A stretch of DNA of 64,000 nucleotides from positions 930,001 through 994,000 of the forward strand of contig NZ_CP017603.1 in NCBI RefSeq assembly GCF_001854185.1, in the 5' to 3' direction. A program made the translations under genes and the position numbers. Positions 56,423 through 64,000 of this stretch are shown here, piece after piece (position 1 is the stretch's first letter; each line of letters starts with the position of its first letter). The notes below the pieces were generated by a model. It saw only the letters and a list, made by a program, of their open reading frames with translations, searched no databases and was not told the DNA's origin. This DNA is from Clostridium formicaceticum (GTDB lineage: Bacteria > Bacillota > Clostridia > Peptostreptococcales > Natronincolaceae).

Positions 56423-57841
56423 TTAAGCTTTATTATTTTCAACAAGTTTTCGAGCCATCAATACCCCCATAACCGATGCCATCATGAGCCCTCTTGTCCA
56501 GCCACTGGAATCTCCTAGACAGTATAAACCTTTAATGTTGGTTTGAAAATTTTCATCTATGTTAATCTTGTTGCTGTAAAACTTAATTTCGGGGCCATAG
56601 AGCAATGTTTCCCTGCTGGCAAATCCTGGAACAACAATATCCATTGCTTTGATGAAATTTAATATGTTTAATAATGGTCTGTAGGGAATGGCAGAAGCTA
56701 AATCTCCAGCAACAGCATCCGGTAGCGTAGGTCTTACATTCGATTGCTGTAATTCATGCTGCCAAGTCCTCTTACCATCTAAAATATCACCATATCTTTG
56801 TACCAAAATTTTACCATTCCCCAGCATATTTACCAGTTCTGCCACCTTCTTGCCATATTGTATCGGTTGATTGAAGGGATGAGAAAAATTATGGGAACTC
56901 AATATCGCTAAATTGGTATTCGTAGACTTTCTATCTTTGTAGGAATGTCCATTTACAATAGCTAAGTCATTATCATAATTTTCTTGGCTGACAAAACCTC
57001 CAGGATTTTGACAGAAAGTTCTAACCTTATTTTTAAAAGGAGCTGGATAGCCGATTAATTTTGATTCATAAAGCACATCATTGACTTTTTCCATGATTTC
57101 GTTTCTTACCTCTACTCGGACACCTATATCCACTGTACCAGCACTATGATTGATATCATGCTTTAAGCACATATCCTGAAGCCAATCCGCTCCTTTTCGT
57201 CCTGTCGCTACGATAATTGCATCCGCTAATAAAGTTTCTTCTTTTACCTTTGTCTTTGCATCCACTACAATAACTGCTTTTGTCCTTCCCTCTTCTATCA
57301 CAAAATCCTTCACCATCGTGTGAAACCGAATCTCTACACCAGCCTCCAAAAGCGTATTCTGCAGCTTTAGATATATCTCTTGCGCTTTTTCTGTACCTAA
57401 ATGTCTGATAGGACAATCTACTAATTTCAATCCTGCTTCTATTGCTTTCTTTCTAATCTCCTTTACTTCACCAGCGTTTTCTATTCCTTCCACTTTTGTA
57501 TCCGCCCCATACGCAAGATAGATGCTATCAGTATAATTAATAAACTTCTGGGCTTCTTCAGCCCCTACCTTATCTGGCAAGTCTCCTCCCACTTCGTAGC
57601 TTAAAGATAGTTTGCCATCAGAAAAGGCTCCAGCTCCAGAAAAACCTGTTGTTATATCACAGTAAGGTTTACAATAGACACAGCTTTTAGTCTCTTCCTT
57701 CGGACAGTGTCGCTTATCTATAGGTCTGCCCTTTTCAAGCATCAAAATTTTCTTAGAGGATTTTTGTCTCACCAACTCTAAGGCAGTAAAAATTCCAGAT
57801 GGACCCGCTCCCACAATAACTACATCATACTTCAATATCAT
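56423..57841 (-). CDS. FAD-dependent oxidoreductase of unknown substrate
   Basis: A protein of about 470 residues with the Rossmann motif YDVVIVGAGPSGIFTALELV, a cysteine-rich insert (CPKEETKSCVYCKPYC), and a C-terminal FAD contact (IKGLYCLGDSSGWTRGLMMASVMG). It belongs to a widespread family of uncharacterised flavoproteins (COG2509-like). Start is ATG at 57841 or, with better spacing to GGGAG, TTG at 57835. The longer open frame to 57928 runs through repeat element copy 3 and is rejected. It has no electron partner encoded nearby. Confidence 0.85.
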   Translation of the reverse strand: MILKYDVVIVGAGPSGIFTALELVRQKSSKKILMLEKGRPIDKRHCPKEETKSCVYCKPYCDITTGFSGAGAFSDGKLSLSYEVGGDLPDKVGAEEAQKFINYTDSIYLAYGADTKVEGIENAGEVKEIRKKAIEAGLKLVDCPIRHLGTEKAQEIYLKLQNTLLEAGVEIRFHTMVKDFVIEEGRTKAVIVVDAKTKVKEETLLADAIIVATGRKGADWLQDMCLKHDINHSAGTVDIGVRVEVRNEIMEKVNDVLYESKLIGYPAPFKNKVRTFCQNPGGFVSQENYDNDLAIVNGHSYKDRKSTNTNLAILSSHNFSHPFNQPIQYGKKVAELVNMLGNGKILVQRYGDILDGKRTWQHELQQSNVRPTLPDAVAGDLASAIPYRPLLNILNFIKAMDIVVPGFASRETLLYGPEIKFYSNKINIDENFQTNIKGLYCLGDSSGWTRGLMMASVMGVLMARKLVENNKA

Positions 57842-57864
57842 CAGCTCCCTATAAAATAAAATGA

Positions 57865-57977
57865 AACTTAATTCATAAGTAGGTGGCCATAAGTAGATAA
57901 CCCAAATCTTTGATTTGGTGTTAGTCACTTAGTTTTTTCATCTAGAAATGGGCACCTTAGCAATACACCACAGGATA
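57865..57977 (+). ncRNA. structured repeat element, copy 3 (HEARO/omega-RNA-like, shortened)
   Basis: Begins after ATGA (57861-57864) with AACTTAATTCA, matching the start of copy 2. It lacks the 5' hairpin region, but the core hairpin (CCAAATC/GATTTGG, TAAC/GTTA and TAAGT/ACTTA) and the 3' end ACCACAGGATA are retained. It lies immediately upstream of, and opposite to, the FAD oxidoreductase start. Confidence 0.6.
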
Positions 57978-58097
57978 ACGTAAATCGAACTTTGGTTGTC
58001 CTTTTAGAAAAATCATTCGAATAATGTCGAATCATATTTTTATTTCCTATTACATTGTACAAGTATTTTTATGTTTTGGCTAGAATTTTTGTAACGG

Positions 58098-58134
58098 AAA
58101 AAGAAAAAGTTCTTAATGAAGAACTTTTTCTTTA
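58098..58134 (-). terminator. terminator at the end of the glycosyltransferase gene
   Basis: AAAGAAAAAGTTCTT and AAGAACTTTTTCTTT form a 15-bp stem overlapping the stop codon, with T-rich sequence after it. Confidence 0.8.
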
Positions 58135-59346
58135 AAAACGGATCGTCTTTTCCCATGATATAATTTGCCTCTTTTTCTTAGCTTTTATGTAATAGTATAG
58201 ACTTCTAAAGAAAAGAAAAATAAAAAGCTGTGCATAAGTGAAATACATGATAAAACCTATCAATATATTCAAGGGAGAAAAAGTATTCTCCATCATTTGT
58301 GCACTAAATAATTGGGACGTATATAAAACATAAGAAACATACCACATCAGCATCATAGGTACTGATGCTTCTATCCTAACAAAACCTAATAGTCCTGCCA
58401 TAAACCAAACATCTGAAATCACTAAAAAAACTAAAAAAATAACATAAACTAAAATGTGCTGCAGCGTATGTACTAATATTTTTCCCTTATAGTACGCAAA
58501 AGAGGTAGCCATCTTTTCCAATAAGTATAAATTTCCTTGAAGCCATCGGGTTCTTTGCTTAATCAACACCTTGATTTGTTGGGGTTCCTGTTCCCAGGTA
58601 ACGGCTTCTGGTACAATAGGCAACAATCCACCCGCCCCAGTGATTCTTAAGGTTAGCTCCGCATCCTCAGCTAGAGCATATACATCATATTCTCCAATTT
58701 CCTCAAGAATAGAACGCCTTAAAAGCATATTCGTTCCTGTAAGAGAGCCTGTCTTGAATAAAGCCCACCTTCCCGATTGCATTAATAGCTGAAATATCTG
58801 AAACTCTAAAGAAATCATTCTTGTAAGCCAGTTTGCCTTTTCATTAATCGTTCTTACATAGCCTACAGCACCCACCGCATTAGATACCGTCTCCGCTGCT
58901 TCTACCAACCGTTTTACCGCTTGAGGTTCCGGTTGGTTATCAGCATCATAAACAGCAAAATACGTGGATTTAGAAATCTGTAAACCATAGTTTAAAACCC
59001 TAGATTTTCCCTTAGGTTCTCCTTTTGGCACACCTATGTGATATATATTTTTAAATTTTTTAGAAAAATCCTCTGCAATCCTCCCTGTTTCGTCCTGTGA
59101 ATGATCGTTTAATAGATAAATATAAAGGTCTCCTGGATATTCTAATCTCACCATTGCTTCTAAGGTTTTTTGTATTACCTTCCCTTCATTGTGTGCAGGT
59201 ATGAGGATATCCACGCTTGGATAGGCCTTCAAAGATGATCTTTCTTTGTTTTTACCTCGGTAATGTAGGCCAAAAACCGTCAATATACAATAATACAAAA
59301 TCACAGTGCCAAATACAAAGGAAGTTATAGATAACATATACTTCAA
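58132..59346 (-). CDS. membrane glycosyltransferase family 2
   Basis: A 404-residue processive-type glycosyltransferase with one N-terminal membrane segment and several C-terminal ones. The catalytic domain has the DAD metal site (YDADNQP, residues 134-136), the acceptor-site ED (AEDAEL, 227-228) and the QRTRW motif (264-268) of cellulose/hyaluronan/PNAG-type synthases. It likely makes and exports a beta-linked polysaccharide. It overlaps the upstream pseudo-GGDEF gene by 4 bp (ATGA), so the two are made together. Polymer identity is unknown. Confidence 0.88.
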   Translation of the reverse strand: MKYMLSITSFVFGTVILYYCILTVFGLHYRGKNKERSSLKAYPSVDILIPAHNEGKVIQKTLEAMVRLEYPGDLYIYLLNDHSQDETGRIAEDFSKKFKNIYHIGVPKGEPKGKSRVLNYGLQISKSTYFAVYDADNQPEPQAVKRLVEAAETVSNAVGAVGYVRTINEKANWLTRMISLEFQIFQLLMQSGRWALFKTGSLTGTNMLLRRSILEEIGEYDVYALAEDAELTLRITGAGGLLPIVPEAVTWEQEPQQIKVLIKQRTRWLQGNLYLLEKMATSFAYYKGKILVHTLQHILVYVIFLVFLVISDVWFMAGLLGFVRIEASVPMMLMWYVSYVLYTSQLFSAQMMENTFSPLNILIGFIMYFTYAQLFIFLFFRSLYYYIKAKKKRQIISWEKTIRF

Positions 59347-60101
59347 GCTATATTCACTCCTTCCTTTTCAGGCGCTATTACTTCCATCTCTATCATTAGC
59401 TCCTCCTGGTTCATCTCAAGTTTTTCATCAACTTTAGAAAGATATCGGTTTAGAGCAATTTCCATCCCTTCCTTATCCGTATTTTGCAGCAATATAACAA
59501 AGGAGCTATCATCCCATTTTCCTACTAAATCATATTGATTTCTAAAGGTTTCCAATGCCAAATTCGTCAATGTATAAAATACAGCATATTGTGCATAAAT
59601 ACCTTGCTGCTTTAGATGAAAATAAATCTCATAGCCTTCTTCTCCTCTGCGCTCCATTGCCTTTTTAATCAAACTGCTTCTTTCTTTGAATTCTTGTTTG
59701 GTTAACAACTTTGAAGCATCCTCGTATTGGGTTAATGCCTTCACTTTTTTTCTTAAATGTATATTTTCTTCTTCTAACTCCTTAGATAAGTAGATAAAAC
59801 CATAGGTAACGCCAGCATTAAACACTAAGATAAGATGATAGAAAATTACCTTGATTTGCATACTCGTTCCCCATTGTTTGGTAAAACCCATAACAAGATA
59901 AACAATAACAGTCATTAAATTATAGCTAATCAGTAAAAGAAAACCCTGTTTCTTTGACAAAAATTTAAATAGTAATATGAAAAATATGTATTGGCCTATG
60001 AAATAATAAATGTGTTCAGAGGAAAATAAGTAAAAAATCGTAATGTAAAAAAGCAAAAACTGACCTATATAGAGAAACGTTAAATTTCCAACATATTTCA
60101 T
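59343..60101 (-). CDS. membrane protein with degenerate GGDEF-like domain
   Basis: A 252-residue protein. Four hydrophobic segments lie at about 5-27, 31-48, 52-72 and 84-105. A short coiled coil follows (107-125), then a domain of about 110 residues whose end reads VGKWDDSSFVILLQNTDKEG. This aligns by eye with the VGRWGGDEFVILLPNTD region of diguanylate cyclases, but the GGDEF signature is replaced by WDDSSF (196-201). It should be inactive as a cyclase and may bind c-di-GMP or another nucleotide. Coupling to the glycosyltransferase suggests it controls polymer synthesis. Confidence 0.65.
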   Translation of the reverse strand: MKYVGNLTFLYIGQFLLFYITIFYLFSSEHIYYFIGQYIFFILLFKFLSKKQGFLLLISYNLMTVIVYLVMGFTKQWGTSMQIKVIFYHLILVFNAGVTYGFIYLSKELEEENIHLRKKVKALTQYEDASKLLTKQEFKERSSLIKKAMERRGEEGYEIYFHLKQQGIYAQYAVFYTLTNLALETFRNQYDLVGKWDDSSFVILLQNTDKEGMEIALNRYLSKVDEKLEMNQEELMIEMEVIAPEKEGVNIA

Positions 60102-60251
60102 TTAAACTTGCCTCCCTAAGATGATGAAATTTTTTATATGCTTCTTTCAATCATACGATAAATATAACTTATTTCCTATGGCTATCTTAAATTTTATGTA
60201 AACCAATTTTTTCTACTTTATGCACCAACAGTAAATTTATCCATACATATC

Positions 60252-60286
60252 AAAAACCTATCTTCTTAAAAGAGATAGGTTTTTAC
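60252..60286 (-). terminator. terminator of the UxaA-type operon
   Basis: AAAAACCTATCT and AGATAGGTTTTT arms around a short loop, with T's on the minus strand; located 20 bp after the stop. Confidence 0.88.
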
Positions 60287-60305
60287 AGATAATTATTTTT
60301 TTAAA

Positions 60306-61466
60306 TTATACATAATTACAAAGTCTATTTATAGCTATTTCATTAAAGCCTAATGTCTCTGCCTTAGTAAATTTACCATTTGCAACATCAATAACTTCTT
60401 TTAAAAGCTCTTCTCCCATTTCTATGATAGTTTTGTTGCCTTCCACCACAGGACTTACATTAAAGTCGATATTATCTTCCATCTTCTCATAGGTTTGTCT
60501 GTTTCCTGTGATTTTTATAACCGGTACAATAGCATTTCCTGTAGGGGTTCCTCTACCAGTAGTAAAAACAATTACCTGACATCCCCCTGCTGCCATTCCA
60601 GTCACTGAAGCTATATCATAGCCAGGGGTATCCATAACGATCAGCCCCTTCTTTTTTGGTATTTCTGCATAATCTACAACCTCCACTACAGGTCGATGTC
60701 CTCCTTTATGAATACAGCCAAGAGACTTTTCTTCAAGGGTTGTGATGCCTCCTGCCTTGTTTCCAGGAGAAGGATTTCCTTCTCTTAAACTCTCACCAGC
60801 TTTTTTGATATGTTCTTCATAGCGTTTCACAATATGAAGGATTTGCTCTTTGATTTCTGGTGTTGCTCCTCTTTCTGCCAATATATGCTCCGCTCCTATA
60901 AATTCAGTTGTTTCACTTAGTATAGAAGAAGAACCTAGATCAACGAGCCTATCGCTTAAATTTCCTACTACGGGGTTAGAAGCAATTCCCGAGGTTGGAT
61001 CAGAACCACCACATTCTGTTCCTACGATAAGCTCTGAAATATCAAAAGATTCTTTTTGCAACATCGTTGCTTCTTGCACCATTTTTCTTGCATATTCTGT
61101 TGCTTTCTTTACTGTAGCAATGGTACCCCCTTCCTCCTGAATCACTAATGTTTTCAGAGGCTTATTGGTCATAGACTGAATAAGGGTTTCCATATCATCC
61201 GGCTGAGCATTTTCACACCCTAAACCAATTAATATTGTTCCATAAACATTAGGATTAGCAGCTAAACCTGCCAATACCTGCTTTGTGATTTCAAGATCAC
61301 CCTTTACCTGAGCACATCCGTTTTGATTCACAATGCTAACAGCACCGGTTACTTGAGATGCTACAACCCTACAGGTCTCACTGGAGCAAGCACAGGTTGG
61401 AAGAATCAACACATGATTTCTAATCCCTACTTTTCCATCTGGTCTTTTATATCCTAAAAAATTCAT
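60306..61466 (-). CDS. UxaA-family dehydratase, large (C-terminal type) subunit
   Basis: A 386-residue protein of the altronate/galactarate dehydratase family. It begins GYKRPDGKVGIRNHVLILPTCACSSETC and has the conserved GTECGGSDPTSGIASNPVVG and IVMDTPGYDIASVTGMAAGGCQVIVFTTGRGTPTGNAIVPVIKI, blocks shared by iron-dependent sugar-acid dehydratases and sulfolactate lyase. With the small SAF-domain gene upstream it forms a split UxaA. Substrate is unknown. It lies 14 nt after the small subunit under a sigma-54 promoter. Confidence 0.88.
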   Translation of the reverse strand: MNFLGYKRPDGKVGIRNHVLILPTCACSSETCRVVASQVTGAVSIVNQNGCAQVKGDLEITKQVLAGLAANPNVYGTILIGLGCENAQPDDMETLIQSMTNKPLKTLVIQEEGGTIATVKKATEYARKMVQEATMLQKESFDISELIVGTECGGSDPTSGIASNPVVGNLSDRLVDLGSSSILSETTEFIGAEHILAERGATPEIKEQILHIVKRYEEHIKKAGESLREGNPSPGNKAGGITTLEEKSLGCIHKGGHRPVVEVVDYAEIPKKKGLIVMDTPGYDIASVTGMAAGGCQVIVFTTGRGTPTGNAIVPVIKITGNRQTYEKMEDNIDFNVSPVVEGNKTIIEMGEELLKEVIDVANGKFTKAETLGFNEIAINRLCNYV

Positions 61467-61480
61467 TGTCGTTTCCCTCC

Positions 61481-61783
61481 TTATTCTTCGATACCTTCAC
61501 GAATACTTACTACATTATGGGTATGAACATGCTGTCCCGCTAAAATATCTTCTAGGGCCTGTCCAATTACCTGCCCATACTTAAATACTAAATCTCCTGC
61601 TTTCATGTCCTTCGTAGCAAATTTATGGTAAATAGGAATATCTTGAAGGATAGAAATTTCTTTGATTTCTTCTTCTATTTTAAAAATAGCCTTGTCTCCT
61701 ACCTTCATCTCATGAATCGCTACCGCGACGCTATCCGTCTCACTAATCACCAGCGCATTTACCGCTAAAGTTTCTGCTTTCAT
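61481..61783 (-). CDS. UxaA-family dehydratase, small SAF-domain subunit
   Basis: A 100-residue protein with a SAF domain (GDKAIFKIEEEIKEISILQDIPIYHKFATKDMKAGDLVFKYG), ending in HVHTHNVVSIREGIEE. In UxaA and SuyA this domain pairs with the larger catalytic subunit. The split arrangement fits a two-subunit dehydratase. The start has AAGGAAG upstream. It is the first gene behind the sigma-54 promoter at 61956-61973. Confidence 0.88.
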   Translation of the reverse strand: MKAETLAVNALVISETDSVAVAIHEMKVGDKAIFKIEEEIKEISILQDIPIYHKFATKDMKAGDLVFKYGQVIGQALEDILAGQHVHTHNVVSIREGIEE

Positions 61784-61842
61784 ATCACATCTTCACTTCC
61801 TTTTTTATATTTATCATGATTTTGCTTTTAGGGTATAAGACC

Positions 61843-61926
61843 CCACCTCTAAGCGTTAGCGTAGGTGGGATTCTCAATCAGGTGGAGTAGACTCTCCACC
61901 TGATTCCCCGATGTTCAGCTTTAGCT
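61843..61926. repeat. cluster of three hairpins, possible mobile-element remnant
   Basis: CCCACCT/AGGTGGG (61843-61871), a perfect 12-bp arm pair AATCAGGTGGAG/CTCCACCTGATT (about 61876-61906) and CAGC/GCTG (61917-61928) lie in tandem between the sigma-54 promoter and the UxaA start. The string resembles terminal hairpins of IS200/IS605-type elements. As it is within the 5' leader it would be transcribed with the operon. Confidence 0.5.
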
Positions 61927-61955
61927 GGACGAGTTCACTTCTTTGTTTATATATC

Positions 61956-61973
61956 AAGCAAGTTATATGCCAA
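61956..61973 (-). promoter_or_regulatory. sigma-54 (-24/-12) promoter of the UxaA-type operon
   Basis: Read on the minus strand the sequence is TTGGCATATAACTTGCTT, with GG and GC separated by exactly 10 nt. It is followed by the hairpin cluster and the SAF subunit gene. Confidence 0.85.
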
Positions 61974-62030
61974 AAAAATTATTTTATAGGAAAACATTTT
62001 CTATTCTTTTAAGAAGGATAGAACTTAAAG

Positions 62031-62052
62031 CTTTATAAAATTCTTTATAAAA
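62031..62052 (-). promoter_or_regulatory. direct repeats upstream of the UxaA sigma-54 promoter
   Basis: Two copies of CTTTATAAAA at 62031-62040 and 62043-62052, 60-80 bp upstream of the promoter. They could be activator sites, but AT-rich repeats of this length may also arise by chance. Confidence 0.35.
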
Positions 62053-62118
62053 CAAAAAGAAAGTTGCATCCTCCTGAAACCTTCTTTTTTGTTAAAAAAA
62101 TATATTGATTTTTTTCAT

Positions 62119-64000
62119 TTATGAAATATCCATTTCATTTTTGTAACTTAACTTTCTCCATAGGGTTGTAGTGCTGATGTTAAGCGCCTTACATAGTCTT
62201 TCCTTATCCCCATTATATCTATCAAGCAACTGCTTCAACACCTCTCTCTCTACTACCTTCATATCCTCCGTAAAACCGATAGTAATAGTATCTTGTTCAC
62301 CATCTTTCTCCAGCTTGGAACCTAGCATTTCCTTAACAAAGTTTTCTGTAAGTTCGTTGCTATAACAGCAGATCACCAATCGTTCTATAAAGTTTTTCAG
62401 CTCTCTAGCATTACCATACCAATCGTAAGCTAGAAGCGGAGCAAATATGTTATCATTTTTCCAATACATGTTTCTATTTTCTTTAACACACTGCTCCTTC
62501 AAAAATGCAATCGCCATAGGCACCACATCTTCCCTCCTTTCTCTGAGGGGAAGTAGATTTAGTTCTAATACACTTAATCGATAGTATAAATCTTCTCGAA
62601 ACCCCTTATTCCTCACTTCTTCCTTTAAATTCCTATTGGTGGCACATATAATTCGTACATCTATAGGAATTACTTTATCGCCACCGATCTTTCTTATCTC
62701 TTTTTCTTGCAATACTCTTAAAAGCTTGGCTTGAAAGCTCAAGGAGGTTTCGCCTATTTCATCTAAAAATAAGGTTCCTCCGTGAGCCAATTCAAACAGC
62801 CCCTCTTTACCTCCCCTAAGAGCCCCTGTAAAGGCCCCTGCTTCATAACCAAACAGTTCACTTTCTAAAAGATTTTCGTTAATAGCCGCACAGTTAATCG
62901 ATACAAAAGGGCCTTTTACCCTTTTACTATCATTATGAATGCTTTGAGCAAATATTTCTTTTCCTGTTCCCGTTTCTCCATAAATCAAAACTGTTCCTTC
63001 CGATTTAGCATATCTCTGAGCTTGATAAATTAATCCCTTAAGCCCATTGCTGCTGCCGATTATGTCTAAAAAACTATGTTTTGCTACAAATCCTTTTTCA
63101 TTTAATTTTTTTCTTATATTTAGTTCTAGTTTTTGTATGCTTTTTATTTCTTCAAAAATTGCCACCGCTCCATGAAGATGTTGATCAATCGTAATAGGAA
63201 TTCTATTGGATACAACTTTTTTATCATTTACCTCCATAATCATGTTGGCTTCCCCCGCACTGCTTCGCAGCACCTTGGTTAATGTACTATTGGGAAGACA
63301 ATCTTTTATTTTCCGTCCAATTACCCGATCCTTTGCTTTACCAAAAATCTTCTCTGCCTTACTATTATAAACCGTCACCACTTCATCTTTATCAATCGTA
63401 AGTACTGCTTCATCAATCATGTTCAAGATCGTCTCCATTTCCTTTACTCTAGCCCTCTCCCTCATATTCATTTTCAGGACTCTTTCGGCTTCTTCTAGAG
63501 CATATTTAATGGATTCCTCCCCGGATTGTAACAACTCTCCATAAACACCATTTTTGATAGATTCATTGGTGGCTATAACATCTCCTATAATAGCATCTAT
63601 TGCTTTTTTATCTACTAAAAACTTTACCCTCTCAGGTAAGTCCTTTACCTCCTCACAGGACTCAAACTGCAGTGTAATATCCATAATTCTATTAAAGTGC
63701 TCTGTTTTAAAAATAATATTTGAAGTGGTTAAAAAGGCTATTTTTTTATACCCCTTGCTGCTTACGTTGCCTATGGCCTTTAAAATATCGAAGGAGGTTA
63801 CAGGAATTTCTATGACCGGCACAGATAAATTCTCCTTGAGATATTTTGCTGTGCCTCCCCTCGTCACAATAATCTTAGAACCCTTTTTTATACTTTCTTT
63901 TATTTCATCCAATCCTTCGTCTAAGTTGCCTATTACAGTAGAAAAAGGCAGGTTTGTCTTGTTTCTATACTCCTCTGCTAAAATCGCAAGTTCACGATAG
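62119..64000 (-). CDS. sigma-54 enhancer-binding regulator with PrpR-type sensor (N-terminus cut by window edge)
   Basis: At least 626 residues are visible and the frame is still open at the right edge; it is read from YRELAILAEEYRNKTNLPFS inward. The first part is a PrpR_N-type sensor (GGTAKYLKENLSVPVIEIPVTSFDILKAI) and is followed by a PAS domain. The AAA+ module has GETGTGKE, GAFTGA and LFLDEIGE, and the C-terminus is a helix-turn-helix. The TTG at 63912 is not the true start because good PrpR_N sequence lies before it. It is next to the UxaA-type operon with its sigma-54 promoter, so it is the probable activator. Confidence 0.9.
   Translation of the reverse strand, partial: YRELAILAEEYRNKTNLPFSTVIGNLDEGLDEIKESIKKGSKIIVTRGGTAKYLKENLSVPVIEIPVTSFDILKAIGNVSSKGYKKIAFLTTSNIIFKTEHFNRIMDITLQFESCEEVKDLPERVKFLVDKKAIDAIIGDVIATNESIKNGVYGELLQSGEESIKYALEEAERVLKMNMRERARVKEMETILNMIDEAVLTIDKDEVVTVYNSKAEKIFGKAKDRVIGRKIKDCLPNSTLTKVLRSSAGEANMIMEVNDKKVVSNRIPITIDQHLHGAVAIFEEIKSIQKLELNIRKKLNEKGFVAKHSFLDIIGSSNGLKGLIYQAQRYAKSEGTVLIYGETGTGKEIFAQSIHNDSKRVKGPFVSINCAAINENLLESELFGYEAGAFTGALRGGKEGLFELAHGGTLFLDEIGETSLSFQAKLLRVLQEKEIRKIGGDKVIPIDVRIICATNRNLKEEVRNKGFREDLYYRLSVLELNLLPLRERREDVVPMAIAFLKEQCVKENRNMYWKNDNIFAPLLAYDWYGNARELKNFIERLVICCYSNELTENFVKEMLGSKLEKDGEQDTITIGFTEDMKVVEREVLKQLLDRYNGDKERLCKALNISTTTLWRKLSYKNEMDIS

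Noticed and set aside
57842-57928. N-terminal extension of the FAD oxidoreductase
   Set aside because: It is read from the antisense of repeat element copy 3 and has no ribosome site; the start at 57841 or 57835 has one.

Overview
The window looks like chromosome from a low-GC, strictly anaerobic Clostridia of the Alkaliphilus/Natronincola type. The signs are AT-rich intergenic DNA, strong AGGAGG ribosome sites, two pyruvate:ferredoxin oxidoreductases, an electron-bifurcating type lactate dehydrogenase, a superoxide reductase, a tungsten-type aldehyde ferredoxin oxidoreductase (AOR), and SAM, TPP and glycine riboswitches. No rRNA, tRNA, CRISPR array, phage or intact transposase was seen. The genus is inferred from gene content, not from a marker gene.

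Layout. 1-2.0 kb: end of a threonine operon (ACT protein, hom, thrB), with a short ORF between hom and thrB that looks like a remnant of thrC. 2.2-3.9 kb: a sodium-coupled NSS transporter with its tiny MetS-type subunit. 4-10.4 kb: an AOR operon (aor, two ubiquitin-like sulfur-carrier proteins, a radical-SAM maturase) with a sigma-54 promoter, a tandem enhancer array and an adjacent enhancer-binding regulator. 10.8-12.8 kb: a lone molybdopterin oxidoreductase. 12.9-23.6 kb: a lactate/pyruvate block (LctD-EtfA-EtfB, LarA-type racemase, LrgAB transporter, PFOR, GntR/FadR regulator) tied together by three identical 11-bp palindromic operators. 23.8-35.2 kb: mixed housekeeping genes (dUTPase-like, argH, superoxide reductase, cardiolipin synthase, patatin) and a second, almost identical PFOR, then a cupin and an SDR threonine dehydrogenase.

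35.4-38.8 kb: a parvulin and a SAM-riboswitch controlled metY-metA pair. 39-41.4 kb: an orphan 64-residue peptide gene with a perfect promoter, an E1-like ThiF/MoeB protein and a secreted NlpC-like protein. 41.7-45.1 kb: glnS and a Rieske/FAD oxidoreductase. 45.2-50.2 kb: a TPP-riboswitch thiamine operon (thiS-thiF-thiG-thiH-thiC-tenI). 50.3-52.3 kb: a glycine riboswitch ahead of an ACT protein and a UPF0210 protein. 52.4-57.9 kb: ClpE-like ATPase, ilvE and an FAD protein. 58.1-60.1 kb: a membrane glycosyltransferase coupled to a degenerate GGDEF membrane protein. 60.3-64 kb: a two-gene UxaA-type dehydratase with its own sigma-54 promoter and a PrpR-N enhancer-binding regulator that runs off the right edge.

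The genes fit an amino acid and organic acid fermenter: lactate is racemised, oxidised with electron confurcation to pyruvate, and pyruvate is split by PFOR. Aldehydes are handled by the tungsten enzyme, whose expression is switched by sigma-54. The most unusual non-coding content is a three-copy structured repeat (39.3, 55.2 and 57.9 kb) showing compensatory base-pair changes. Two copies start right after ATGA, which recalls the HEARO/omega-RNA class of elements. Other hairpin debris resembles ends of IS200/IS605-type elements.
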